Source: Brevipalpus yothersi (Eukaryota > Arthropoda > Arachnida > Trombidiformes > Tenuipalpidae). From it: a DNA stretch of 64,000 nt. This document shows, in pieces, positions 36,575 to 49,721 of the stretch. The first letter of the stretch is position 1; each line of letters begins with the position of its first letter. The translations under genes were made by a program, and so were the position numbers. The DNA lies in assembly GCA_003956705.1 (NCBI GenBank), contig QZCP01000843.1, positions 124,001-188,000 of the forward strand. Reading direction: 5' to 3'. The notes beneath the pieces are model-generated. The model made no database searches. It was not told the origin of the DNA and was given only the letters and a program-made list of their open reading frames with translations.

Positions 36575-39500
36575 TCACACTATACTGCGATTACTACTGT
36601 TTCTGGAGGTGGTTGATTTATTTCCTGGATCATTTCCATCCAAATCACTATCATCAGCTTCTTGACCATCTATATTTATTTCAGACAGCGGCACTTCAAA
36701 TTCATTGTCTGACGTATCTCCATTTCGTGGCCGTCTTCGAATTGCTGTGCTACCAGTACCTTTGAACCCTTTATACATTCCATTGTGTATATTCAATTTG
36801 GGTGTCTCTTTCTTGGGACCGCAGCACGTTTGAGCGGCACAAGTTGTGTTCTGTGGACAATCGAGAACGCAATTCTCTTGCTCTTCTTGTGACTGAAACT
36901 ATAGAGGAACAAAATTAATGATCAAGAAAATTTGATAAAGACTAAAAAACTTACTCCAGGTGAAGGGTCCACGAATTCAGGCTGGATGGTTGTTGAATGT
37001 ATACCTTCGTTATGGAAGAATTCTTTAACTTTCTCAGCTATTCTCATGTAGTCTTTTAAATTTAGACATCTTATATGAGCCGAGGCAATTATTCTATCAC
37101 CAGCCAATTGCCACACATGAAGCTCATGGACGGCTAAAACTCCATTAATCTGAGAAAAATTAATGAGAATTAATATCGGTCATTTATATTCATAATAAGA
37201 CTGATAACTGAGCATTATGTGCGCAATATTATCAAAGTTAATCGGTTGAGTTGAGTAAATGTCATGCTGATCTCAATCGATAATCAAAAATCTTACAGAG
37301 TAATAAGACGAAGTCAAGACTGCAATCGAGAGCTGTATATACAGAGAGCTGTACTTGCTCTAGCTGGTAAGATGAGGAGAGAAACCAAGCTCGAAAACCT
37401 AATTTGATGTCAGAATCTCCTAACTACAATCTAAGTGCTGACATTAGAAAGCAACAACAAATATACTTGAGGTGAAGTGCTTCCGCCTTCCACAAGTGGT
37501 ATTTGAGATTAGAACTAGAATCATATTCGTAGACATTCGTAAGATGCCAAATTCGAGAAGATTCGCAGAAAAGTCTTATCAACTTCTTATATAAGACTAA
37601 TAATCACAGTCATGATCATACCATGGATATCTAGGTTAAACTACCCTGGTTACCCTGGTTAAAATCTAGATTAAAGCTTGCTTGATGGATTGCGTAAAGC
37701 AAAATGTAACGTAAGGTCTGGAAATGGAATCGAAAGGCTGATTCCACAGCAAAAATCGGTGACAAACGCTGATTCATTGTCTCAAATCTTTTCTGAGAGA
37801 AAGAATATTGATGAGATCGATAGTGTTCTCATCAGAATAAAAACCCAAAACTGAGGTTTGTTCAAGTTTAGATCATGAATCAGAGTGCAGAGAGAAGGTT
37901 TCATTTGAAGTGATAGAATTATTGAACAGTTTACGATGATCGTTAGGGTGTGAATGCTGAGACATCTTGCAATCTTACAATTGTTGCACATTCTTTTCCA
38001 ACATTTACAGAGGAATTCATGAAATTCCTAGCCTAAAATTATTTGAGGATCCCAATTAACTCGAATAGTGGACATTATTACAATTTTATACATACTAATG
38101 GAACAGTTCCAAAAGCGATCTAAACGATGACGTAATCTTGTCCAATAAGATTGGTCTTTCCACTATCATGACCTAACCATCGCTAGGATTAGTGATGCAT
38201 TTCCGCTGAATCAGTCAGTAAGATCTGATAAACGATGTGTTCAGAGACTTTGACATTTGCCAAATCATTAATTTTCGCTTTCAACATACAACTTTCCTGT
38301 TATTGAGCTTGTCTCTTCATAAGTCAAGTAGAAGCAGTTAGATTCGAAACTTTCACAACTCGAAGAGTATTTTCAAACACAGTGAAACTTCCAAGTTTTA
38401 ATTGAAGAAAGATGTTGTCTCTTCAGCAATTGGCAGTGCCTATAATCACTCTTTTTGGTATTCAATTATGCCTATTCGATGATATCCAAACGGCTATCAT
38501 TAAAGATCGAATGAACAGTACAGCATGGACAAAGATGGCCGATTGTTTTCGACAAAATTTGGGTGCAAGTTCGATTCATGAAGAGGATATTCGCTGTGTA
38601 GGACGTGAAATGATTGCAGCTTTCGAGGAGATGGAACAAGTAGCTTGCAAAAACTGTCAACCGTAAGTATAGCAAACGACAATGATTGATCGATTTGTTT
38701 TATGAAAATTCCATCAAACTAAGTGACCAATTCCTATTCCTTCAGGTATTTCGACTGTCTAGCCAATTTGAATGCAGTGACCAGATGTGGATCGAAAGCA
38801 AGAACTTTGGAAGCAATAACAGCAATCGAGGGATGCAAAAAAACGAAAGGATATCAGATGGACAAACCAGCAAGGTAAGTTGATGATACATAAATGTATA
38901 TATTAATCAGCAATGCATTCAATGTATCCAAATTTTTCTCAATGGCTATCATTTTTATAGTGATTTTGGAAGAGCAGGAAAAGATTGCTCGGCAAGCTAC
39001 TTGTGCTCTGCTAATTGTAACTATCATCCTGACACCAAATCATGCTCACGAAAGAATTGTCGCCGCTAGATAAAAGTTTCACTGGAATGTAAATAGTAAT
39101 TACTAACTGTACATGCGTCTCATACTCTTTCGATTATGTATTCAAACTTTATCTTTATCAAATGCGTGTATTTATAAAGTTGAATTTTCATCGAGAAATC
39201 ATATTGATTCTTTCACAGTATCGCTGAATGAACAGTAGGGAATCTTCAAACGTTAGAAGATAGCTCAAGGTAGATGATGGCTTCTTATCTATGACCAAAA
39301 TTGATGAGTTTGTCAGAATCTATCAAATAGATTGCCATCTTACAAGATCTTATGGATGAAAGAATCCTCTGGAGACGTAATAATGAGGAAAAATTCCAGG
39401 AGATCGAGAGGATCTCGGTTATATAGATGTATTAGACAAGTTCCAAGCATTCACGAATAGCGAAGGAATTCTAGGTTGATAGTATTGAAGGAAGAGAGTA

Positions 39501-41411
39501 CACACAGATGTCGAGAATCCGATTTTATCTGCAGCTTATACACATCTATCTTTTGCTTACAACATTTCTATGGATAACTTCGCCTGGTGAATTCATCGAA
39601 TCGGAATCATATAGATGTATAGTGGAATGATTCATGTGATAATCAGATCAGTAATTGACAAATAATGAGACGTGAAAAAAACTATTATTATCAGTTTTGC
39701 ACTGAAGTCTAAATAGCTAATGACAAAAACTTGTATTACAAGATCTCCCATCACCTGAAGTAATTGTTGAATAGAATAGATCAATAACCTTAGAACATTC
39801 CAGTGATTCAGCAGTCGAATAGCGAGGGAAAATAATAGAAAAAATAACTATCTCCACTGCTACTGAATTGTTTTCACTCTTCTATGCAACATATGGACAT
39901 GAGAGCGCAAATTTGTTCCCAATTATCGATATGTATACACATAAATGTTGAGAAGAGAGTGCATTTGAAGAGTGAAATCAATTTAGTTAGGTTACCATCC
40001 GATTTGGGTGGGTTTTAGTGGAGAGAAAAAGAGTTTTGTTCCCTACAATGAGAGTGTTGGTGAAAAAATCGATAAAAAGTCAGAGCTGAAAGAGTTAAAT
40101 TCTCATGAAGAAGGTTATTCTTATAGTAACCAATAGTCCAGATTAATGATGGCCAAACTAGCTGGAGGCTGCTGATATCTATTTGAGATAGCAATCTAAA
40201 CTTCATAATCAAGCTAGTAGATTCATTTGGGGAAACACTCGAAGCTGGGATCGGAGGAAAAACGAGAAAAAAAATCATGCCTCCAAAAATGATTAATAAG
40301 AATTGTGGATAACATTGGAAAACTTAGGACAATCGAGGACGTTCTTGGGTACCATGTTGATGAGAATATTTATGACAAGGAAATCATGTGTTAAGATGGG
40401 GCGAAATAGAAGAAGAAGGTCAAGAGTTACAAACAAAGGAGGAAAAGAAGTGCAAGGTTGAAAAGCATTTCATCAACACACCATCTTTGACAGCTATTAA
40501 TCTTAAAGGAATGAAAAGTTCCTGAGTTTTTTTATATATATTTATACACACACCACTATAAATGATTGCTGATGAAGGAAACAAAAATCGAAGCTAGTGC
40601 AACTGAAAAGTACGTTACACGAATTTGTGACTTGAGCAAAAGAAAAAATAGTACCCGATAGTTGTGAGAACATTGGAATAATGGTAGAGAAGAAAGATTA
40701 GCTTAGTAATCGATTGAGATCGATCAAATGAATGAATGGTGATAGATATTTTCGTGCATGAACTATGCTCTTTTGATCAGTGGAACTTGAAAATGGTCTG
40801 TTATATGAACAATGGTGTATGTATACATATGTACTTACTTCTTGTAGTAATTTATCCCGAAGAGAATCGATTTCTATATGAGTAGGAACCGTTTGAAGTA
40901 GAATCATTGCTGATTCTCGTAGTAGAGGCCATGTGCTGACTGAGATAATTGTGACCATTATGATAGACAGAAGCGGATCAACGTAGTCTTTGATTTTCCA
41001 ATCAGTGAATATGATTATTGAAGCACTTATACAAACTATCACCGAGCCGAGAGCATCAGCCAGAACGTGTAGAAAAACTCCTCTCATGTTCATTTGACCA
41101 CCACTATTGGGCTGCTTCTTGCGAGATTTAAGGGCAAGACGATTGTTTTCAGAGCCATCAATTTTTGGCTCAGGTGGAGGTGTTGGTGGTCCAGAAATGC
41201 TACTGTGAGATGATGGTGGATCACCATGATCAGGATTGAAATTGTCTTCTTGCTCATTCAATCGGAGATGGCTTGAGGCTCCCTGCATATGACTATGTCT
41301 ATGTGCACCTCCTGAGTGACTATGGCCATGACCTCCATCTTGATGATATTGGTGTTAGTCAATGAATCACAATGACAGGAGATGAAAAGAGATGAAAAGA
41401 GAGAAAGAGAA

Positions 41412-41484
<73 letters not shown>

Positions 41485-42076
41485 AAATCACTCATTAATA
41501 ATTAATGTTCATGCTTTTTTCTCAAGGATTTGCTCAACTCTATCAATGAGTACGAGCTAGCTTTATGGAGATTCGATTTTAGTGGAATTATGAATGGATT
41601 TACGGTGTATGTATATACATAGGTGATACAGTGAATAGAAGTACATATCCCATTTAAGTGATCCTTGACATACCTTTAAAGAGTAGCAGTCCAATGACAT
41701 TAACTAGAAGACCAAAGAATCCTACGACTAATATTAAGTTTGCTTGATGGATTTCTTCTGGTTTGTAGAACCTTTTCATGGATTCTACCAGAATTGAGAA
41801 GCATAAAGCTACCAGAAAAACTGCGTTCACTAATGCACCCAAAACTTCAGCTCGAGCCCAACCGAAAGTGTTTTTGGACCATTTTTTGGGTGACATTAGT
41901 ACCGAGATGTAGGCAATAACTAATGCAACAACATCGCTTAACATGTGAAATGAATCTGCTACCAAAGCCATCGAATTTGTGAAGTAGCCGACGATAATTT
42001 CGACGAGGAAAAATGTGGTCGTTAATGAAAGCATGAACAACAATCGATGTTGAGCACCTTTGTTTTGTCCACCCAT
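36575..42076 (-). CDS. SLC30A1: ZnT1-type zinc exporter (cation diffusion facilitator), 4 exons
   Basis: Exports Zn2+ from the cytosol by proton exchange, typically at the plasma membrane. Exons: 42076-41674, 41338-40839, 37149-36955, 36892-36575; 471 residues in phase. TM2 has the metal-site pair His/Asp (ADSFHMLSD) and TM5 has HVLADALGS. The His in TM2 favours ZnT1 over the manganese-handling ZnT10, which has Asn there. The TM4-TM5 loop is His-rich (GGHGHSHSGGAHRHSH). The C-terminal cytosolic domain includes INGVLAVHELHVWQLAGD and IHSTTIQPEF, followed by a Cys-rich tail with CPQNTTCAAQTCC. The start is the first ATG (MGGQNKG). Intron 3 (about 3.7 kb) contains an antisense secreted-protein gene. 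The last exon has two in-frame acceptors 6 nt apart. Confidence 0.92.
37150..40838. other. large intron of the zinc exporter hosting a nested gene
   Basis: 3.7 kb intron between exons 3 and 4 from the 3' end. Apart from the plus-strand Cys-rich gene at 38412-39069 it is AT-rich with no coding signal. Frames at 37782-37991 and 40015-40278 show no domain and no splice logic. Confidence 0.7.
38412..39069 (+). CDS. Cys-rich secreted protein nested in the zinc exporter intron
   Basis: Function not recognised. Exons: 38412-38662, 38746-38874, 38961-39069; GT-AG and in phase, giving 162 residues. The N-terminus (LAVPIITLFGIQLCLF) looks like a signal peptide. The mature part has 12 cysteines, an even number that suits disulphide bonding. 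They include KNC just before the first intron, CSASYLCSANC, and a C-terminal CSRKNCRR. There is no membrane segment and no catalytic motif. It has its own start, stop and two introns, and lies antisense within the SLC30A1 intron. It could be a cuticle, salivary or haemolymph protein, but nothing in the sequence decides this. Confidence 0.75.
41399..41488. repeat. (GA)n tract in a zinc exporter intron
   Basis: About 90 nt GA repeat with several A insertions, inside the 335 nt intron between the first and second coding exons. Confidence 0.92.
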
Positions 42077-44746
42077 AATGATGATAATATGATAGTATGA
42101 TACAGTGTATCAAACTGGCTAATGATAGTTATAAAAGTTTTCCGGTCAGTTGTCGAATGAGGGAAGGATCTCGAATCTACCAGAGTACTGATGGACTGAG
42201 GATGAGTGACTTATTACTTTTCAAAACAGTTGACAAGAGTTGCTTGATCGGTGATAGTTTTGACGAAGTAACCCAATAATCATATCATATGAATAATCAT
42301 GAATGAGGAAGAATGATGGTAATAGTGGTACAAATATTTTTACGCCTGGATGATTTCATAACTATTCTTGAAATTGGATCATGATTCTATTCTTTGCCTG
42401 TAGAAAAAAATGAAACAAAAAAAATGATCACAATCTAATTACAATCACACAAGTTTCTGCTTAAGACAAGATATCAAAATCATTTCTTACCCTACAATGA
42501 GATCAGTGGTATTCAAATTGATTGAGAGAAAAAACAATTCCCGGCTTCGGTGTATCAATGTACTCAGAGGAATAAAAGAATTTGAGTAATTTAAATGCCA
42601 CTATAACAGCTGAACTTTATCTTCCTTTTAAAAACACTATGGATGCTTATTAACACTGATGCTGTCAGCGATGCTGATATGACATTCATTCATTTATCCA
42701 TGAGTTTATATCAAAAAAACAAAATACACATGATCTAATGAGCATCACCATTAAACATTATTAAGATCACATTGATACATTTTTTTTCTTGTTACAATAA
42801 ATTCACTTCTAAACCACAGCTGAATACTTGACGCAAGAGATAGAGAGGAAGAGAAAGAGAGTGAAACAAACTTGCCAATTGTCCAGTGGAAAAAGCAATT
42901 GTCAATGTTGATCAACACTTCACATACTCTATCACACAATCATCACCATCAGCAGATCAGTTCAAATCAATCAATCAATGTAAATCAATTCATTGATTAA
43001 ACATACACACACGCATACATACACAGTGGTGAATGGGGACCAAAAAACAGAGATGACAACATCAAGCGGCTGTTTTTCTCACTTCTCTTGCTTCTTCTCT
43101 CTCTCTCTCAACAAGCGAGGTTGATCAGAATCTCACTGGAAGTACAAGTACAATTTTTGATCATGGCAAATGGATTGATGATGATGATGATGATGGTACA
43201 TGCCTTTAACCTTCCAATTGCTTATTTCAGATTGTGGAAGAGAGAGAGAAAGAAGTAGTGGTACACTTGAGAATATTATGATGATCACCATTGATCCCCA
43301 TCAAGATATGTGTGTGTATGTTTGAGTATAAATAAAAATTCGATTGATAATGACGATCATCAATGGAGATAATCGTGTTTGATAACATACTTGGGATTAG
43401 GAAGGAGAAAAATTAATTTTCTCTCTCTTTTTATCTCTCTCTTTTCAATCGTCAATGCATTCCACTTCACGGTCATTGCCATGAAGTGTACGTTTTCATT
43501 TGTGGTTAAATTTTAAATCCATTTAATTCGATTTCTCTCTTTCATGCATATGTCTGCTGTGGGATCAAAAAATTTTCATATTACTAGTTTCAAGCTAGAA
43601 AAAAAAGTTACACATGATTATCGTTCAATCGTTATCGTCAGACAGTGATCATGCATCATGTATATTGTCCAATATTTCACTTCCGGGTTAATTTGATTGT
43701 TATTGTTGTTGAAAGTTGTGATAAAAATTCTCCTTAATTTCCAATAACGTTACAGAACGAAAAGAACAAGTCTACAAGTATGTAGGGCTACACAATTGGA
43801 CATAGAAGAGGAAGGAAATTTTTTTCTGATCATGTATATATTTGAATGTTGACAGAAGATTCTTGTTGATCAAACAACAGGTTTGTGCAAAAATCAGGAT
43901 CTTTGTGAACAAGTTTTTTTTTTGTTTTTTTGTGGATATATATTATGAATTTAATAAATTTTCGCATGAACAATAGCTCATTGCACTTCCCACCGATCAG
44001 CAAAACAATTCGATCTCTATTCTTGCTTAAAATATGAGTTGAAAAGGGAAGTAGAAAAGAGAATAAAAAACTTCTTTCATAGCCAATAAATTGATAAATC
44101 AAATGATTCTTTTCTAGATTATGAACCTCTCAAGATTCATAGATTCATAGATGCTTAAGCTCAAAGTTGATTAGCATATCTCTCAACTTGATTTAGAGCC
44201 ATGTCAGATGTGATTTCATGGTGCAATGGTGGAAAAATAGAAAAAATTGATAAAAGATAGTTAAGATTGTAGAAAGTTATTTTCAATTAAACATGACGCA
44301 TTCCATGAAAACTGTAGAGAGTCAAAATATGGGTTGATTGCTTACAATACAAATCGAAAATTCAAGATCAGTTAAGGAACAGCTGAAAAGATTCAGTGTG
44401 ATAAATTTTCGATTGCATCGTCTCCTATGAATAATGGCAAGCTGATGGTGTTAAAACAGGTAAAAATGCCAAAGGTTTCAAAAAAGATTCCTCAACTACT
44501 TTAATGAACATCATTTGATCCAGGAAAAGAATGACCGGGAGAGGTCATAATGACCATTCGAGTAAGAACTATATTTAACTGCCTTAATCTGTTCAACTTG
44601 AGGCAATTTGTTCTGATTAATCGGGTATTTGCCGCCACATCTTCACTTTCTTTTATAAATCTGAAGAAAAGACACCAAATCCATCCAGTCCAAAATTTTC
44701 AAAAATTAAAGTGAATACCGTTGAATTTTAATACCATATATACATA
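42077..44746. other. intergenic upstream of the zinc exporter
   Basis: 2.7 kb of AT-rich sequence. It must contain the zinc exporter promoter on the left and the upstream region of the small secreted gene on the right. I looked for a metal-response element core (TGCRCNC) near the start and did not find a convincing one. No coding signal. Confidence 0.5.
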
Positions 44747-45093
44747 ATGTTTCTTCTAACCCTGACCATGGCTATCACTTATGGATTGGTGATCGGTGAG
44801 TTTGATTTGCAATTAGTTCCAAGCCTAACCTTGATAATGAATTTATTTCAATCATTACATTTCTAGTGAAATCTGAATACTGTGAGAACATAGTTTGCAC
44901 TACCGATGACCCTCATTTTTGTCCTCGAGTGTGTTCTTCGTATGACTGTTCATCCGATTATGCTTACTGTGCACCTCACATAGTCAAGAATCTCAAGTTC
45001 ATCAAGATTTCCAACAGTGGCTACTGTATGTGCCGGCCGAAAATGAATCAAGGAGCTGATATTTTGAGAGGAAAAATTTATCCCATCATGTAA
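44747..45093 (+). CDS. short Cys-rich secreted peptide, 2 exons
   Basis: Function not recognised. Exons: 44747-44795 and 44867-45093, joined in phase, giving 91 residues. Exon 1 encodes a hydrophobic signal-like start (MFLLTLTMAITYGLVI). The remainder has eight cysteines in the order EYC, IVC, HFC, RVC, YDC, AYC, then GYCMC. It ends in a short basic tail. The pattern resembles small disulphide-rich inhibitors or antimicrobial-type peptides, but no family pattern fits closely enough to name. AATAAA lies at 45166. An exon 1 that holds just the signal peptide is a common layout for secreted peptide genes. Confidence 0.72.
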
Positions 45094-45471
45094 TCTCATA
45101 TTTCTTTCCCCTTTTTTTCTTCAATTGATGAATTTATGATCTTCATTGTGATAATTCTGAGAAATAATAAACATCAAAGTGAACGAACTATCTCAAGTAT
45201 CGAATTTTTAGCTCTCCAAGTGTAATCGTTAGTGACCCCACCGACTACTTCAGAATGAATTAATTTTTGGAAAAACTATCGTTCCGAGGATACCAATTGA
45301 GGATAGTTATCATCATAGGCGAGATACTGCTTAATTAAATTTAATTCGAAAAAACAAAACTAAAATGATGAAAACAACAACAATAGGCTGGCAAAAGTTG
45401 GCACACAAGGATAACGTTTCATATATCATCCCCATTCATTTCTTTTTGTTTCAATTTTTTGCACATTTAGA
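45094..45471. other. convergent 3' intergenic, secreted peptide / glycogen debranching enzyme
   Basis: No coding signal. It contains the AATAAA of the secreted-peptide gene and presumably the 3' UTR of the minus-strand debranching enzyme. Confidence 0.5.
45166..45171 (+). other. poly(A) signal of the small secreted peptide gene
   Basis: AATAAA 73 nt after the stop codon. Confidence 0.65.
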
Positions 45472-48400
45472 TCACAGACTTTTAATTTCATAGAGAGCTT
45501 CGAGTAAAGTTGCATGGGACCAAGCCTGAATTTGGCAGCTATCAGGACAATATTTTCCATTAGAATTGGTTAATTCAGGTAGACCATACCATGGTGATGA
45601 TTGTATATGACGATGATGATTAGACAGCAAATCTAATATTTTACTTGCTGTTGCACTTCGATCGGAAGAAAAAATAAACATTGCACGCAAAAAGTATCCA
45701 TAAGGCCATAACCACTCTGGACCCTGATGGTAATTGAAACCGTGAGCTGTTTTGCTATCATGAGAATCGTCACTGTTGATATAATCACCGCGATAGTTCC
45801 AATCGGATGGATCCAAGGTTTTCATGCCTAACGGTCCGAGTAGTGATTCTTCTGCAATTTCAAGTGCACGCTGTGCATGAGTTGGGGCAAATAATTCTGG
45901 AGCGACAGTCATTGTGACTAGAAAATTTGGCCTGAATTGGAAATCCTGCCAACGATGTGTAGCACCGTAGGAATCCTTGTAAATTTCACGCCGATTAACA
46001 ATGGAATCTGCCGAGGATGGATCAACCCAGAAAAATCGTTCAAAGTTTTCCTGTATCAAAACAGCCCACTCTTTCCATGTCCAAAATAAACCACAGCCAC
46101 TGACTCCTTCATAGGGATACTTCTTCAAGTCCCATAGACTAGCAAGCCAACTGATCACACACTTAGACAAACCAACCAGTTCAACGGCGGAACCATCTCG
46201 TGGAGATGATGGTTTACCCTTGATTCCTGCCTTCTCCGATGAACCCATTTTATCCATCCAAGTTCCACAATTCCATTCATTTCCACCGAAAATGAAGCCA
46301 TTTGTTTTATCAACACCTATCTCAACATTGAATCCATTCTCAGTCATTTGTTCATCAATCTGTCGACCAGCATTTCGTTCCCGGAAGCTTAAGCCTTGGA
46401 AATGTTTTGTCAAAGCCTCTTGAATAACATCATGCAAAGGCTGCTCAGGTGGATCATTGATTAGGGCGGGAGAATCATCATCAGGAAAAATTCGTTTCAC
46501 CGGTTCAGCTAGAATAGCTATGCCATTCGGTGCCATTTCACAGTAATCCTTGATGCATTTTAGCCACCACCAGACAGCATCACGGCAATTGAAACGCGCA
46601 TTGCTTGCCTTATCAAGTAAATTAGGTATCAAACCATGTCTCATCGTTCCCGCAAAGCCAAGGATGATGTATCGAGCTTCATCGAAACGACCAGTTACCA
46701 AAAGTAAGCCTCTCAGAGAGATAAAAGTGTCTCTTCCCCAATTTCTGGTGTAACCGGAGGCGAAGTGTGGGAGGCCAGCTGCTATCGTGGGACACTTGGG
46801 TCGAGAAACACCATCAAGTTCGATGATTTCAGGTTTAGGATCGTTTAAGCTCTGTGATAAAGGTGGTAATGGTGATGTGGGATTGAAACCGACGAGAGCT
46901 AAGCTTCCAAACACAAGTGACTTTGTGAAATTGGCACCGTTTTGTATGGGCTCAGGAAAAAGTTTCCATAGGTGGTTGAGAATTTGTAAATACACTATAA
47001 TGAATATGTTGTCAAAGTAGCGAGGCCGTAAATAGGTAGGTATTGCCAATAGAGCATCAAATGATTTTTTGAGCCATTTTGCTAGTGGCTCGGTTGTTTT
47101 TCGTTGGGCTAAACGAAATGCCATATAATCGGGTAGCCAGAGTCCATCTCGCAAGTTGTTGCAGATTGGATGACCTAAATCGTTCTTATTCCGGATGTCT
47201 TTCCAGTGGTACATCAGACCTGGAGCATCAAAAAAATGAATAAAGAAAATGGGTTGAAAGATCAAAGTTTGCAATCAAATAAAAGCTCACCTGCAAGCCC
47301 ACAGTATAGCAGAGAAGTGAAATTGGGCACATTATATACACCACCGCTGAATTCGTCGCGTTCTTCTTGATCAGTGCGGAAAAGAACAAAATTCAGATCA
47401 TCTAGAGTTAAATTTTGAACAATTTTTTCAAGCTCCTTAGGATTTGAATAAGTTTTGTGCAACATATTCAAGGCATCAAGATGCTTCTTTTCCAGTGAAA
47501 CATCCAAAGCTATCACAGAACCGGGAGTGAAGTTAATGAATTCAATTTTATTTTCACCATCTTTAGAGTTAACTTTGATCATCTCACTATCCTCAATTTT
47601 AATTTCCTCTTTCATCACAGCGCGCATATTTTTGAGCCCATTAATAAAATGATTCGCTCTCTGGAACTCTTCATAGTCACCAGCCATCTTTCCTTCGAAT
47701 AATATTTTGTTGAAATGGCCTGCAACATTCAGAGGCCTGATGCTACCTGTTTTCCAAGGATTATCAGTCTTGTGGAAACATGTTCTCGCGATAAGGATGA
47801 CTGATTTATGGTTGCTAGGATTATGGCGAGTGATAGCAACTACATCGTAGTTTACTTGATCGACAAATATCTCTTTGTAACCTTCGTTGGCAAGACGCTG
47901 ATGTAAGTGATTGAATATTTTCTTGGCATACAGTATACCGTCCTTGTAAGATACATGCTCATGGTCATGTCCTTGGTCAACATTATCAGTCCAGAATGCA
48001 TATGGTCTCCACTCGTTGACAACATGTATGTGATGGGGTATGAGTTCATCGTAACCTCGGCTGGAGCCAGTAGCGGTACAGGACATCGCTATAAGGCCAG
48101 CTGAAGGCAGAAAATCGAATACAGATCTTTTTACCATAGGACTCTCGTTGTCATGTGTCATATCAAAAATAATTGCCGGCGAGACCGATGGTGGTCGAGG
48201 TACTTGATCTATTTTCTCAAAAGCACCAACAGGATCTCCTCCAAAGCGATGTATAAATCGTCCCAGTTCATGAGAATCTGGTGCAGCTAATGATTCTCGA
48301 ATTAGAGAATTAATTCCTAATCGATCAACAAAAATATTGTCCACTTCCTCGGATGAGGTGAAAAGTTCAGCAATCACATACAGATCGGGCCTTTGTTTTC

Positions 48401-49721
48401 GGGCACAATTGAGTAAATATTCAGCTACTGGAATAGGAGTCGAATGGCAATTATCAAGTCGAATACCATGAAATATTCGGGCAGTTTCGATTACATATCG
48501 TTCCATAAGATCCCACAAAAATGGACAATCCATAGGACTATCTCCGTAACGCAATTTAACTGAGTCACCCCAAGCAACAAGTTCTCTTCGTAGGTACACA
48601 AAAGACTCGGGATCGGCAAAGTTTTTCAATGGATCTCCACCCATTACCCATCCATTGTGGGCCATGAGGAAGACACAATTTTCATCATACATAGCTTTTT
48701 CTTCCTCCTCTAATGTCTTATCATCACCACCATTAGGATGAGTAAAATATGGTGTAACCAATGGATTATCATGTGAAACAAACTTTTTCTTTGGACCATT
48801 AGCATCTAATCGTTCATACCGTATTTGTGCAATTACATTAGATACAGCAGCATTTAAATGATCTTGTATTTGAGCTCTTATACCGGCATTAATTTCCTCT
48901 ATTTTCGGCTTAATTAGTGCTGTCTTTTCTTCAAGCGAATCTTTGGTGATCATACTTCGATGTAGATCATGGGCAAACATATTGAGAGCTGACAATTTGT
49001 CCACACGAGATTTGCCTCGTCGATATCTTGCATCTTGAAGTTGAATAAGTTTTTCCCCAGGACGATCAGGCTTATGATAGAAAAGTTTACACTGAGCTAT
49101 TTCGATTAATGAATTGCGAAGATCATTGGCAACACGCTCAACACCGAGTGTGTAAAATTCTTCAATCTTAACTGCTGGCAAATAGTGTTCACGCAATAAT
49201 TGTTCAATTAACCATAAATGATGTTCACTATTGATTTCATTGGTAAGACCTTTTTCGCTCCATTTTCCATTGGCAATGTCTACACTCAAATGCCACAGAA
49301 CACGATCAAGTAAATATGCTGGCCGTAAGTGTGGTGAATTTTTCAGATTGTAGGCACATTCAGGATGATCACGCAACCATGGTGTCTCATTGGCAGTATG
49401 ATTAAGAACTATATCGGTAATACTGAGCATTGACCATTCGGTACGCATTTCTTCCACCAATTGGGCAACATTATCAAAATTATATATTGGCTCTGCTGGA
49501 TTGGGACTAAACTTTGGATTCAACCTCAATTGATCCTTAATAGAGTATGCTGAATGTGATCCACCGAGTTCTTGTATGGGTGTAAAATGAATTAAATTGT
49601 AGCCACACTTGTGTGATACCAATAATCGACCTTTCCAACAATCCAAAGTGCCCATTAATTTACTCAATATTGATTGACACTGTATTGCATCTAAATCGAA
49701 AACACTTTTCGGTACCGTCAT
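45472..49721 (-). CDS. AGL: glycogen debranching enzyme (AGL), two large exons, N-terminal domain not found
   Basis: Bifunctional cytosolic enzyme: 4-alpha-glucanotransferase (GH13) plus amylo-1,6-glucosidase (GH133) in glycogen breakdown. Exons: 49721-47291 and 47219-45472, joined in phase as GLAG-LMYHW, 1392 residues from the first ATG. Transferase catalytic motifs: GIRLDNCHS (Asp423), VIAELFTSS (Glu452), DMTHDNES (Asp524). The C-terminal half has NDLGHP, YTRNWGRDTF, NEWNCGTWMDKMG and FNYHQGPEWLWP. The first codons (KSVFDLDAIQCQSILSKL) align about 110 residues into human AGL. The small N-terminal beta-domain is therefore missing from this model. The frame stays open upstream to about 49940 without an ATG. 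It includes splice-like sites (GAGT|GTAAGT and a CTTGAG acceptor), so an unseen upstream exon is possible. Confidence 0.93.

Noticed and set aside
42077..43500. Metal-response elements upstream of the zinc exporter
   Set aside because: I looked for TGCRCNC cores near the start codon and found no convincing cluster.
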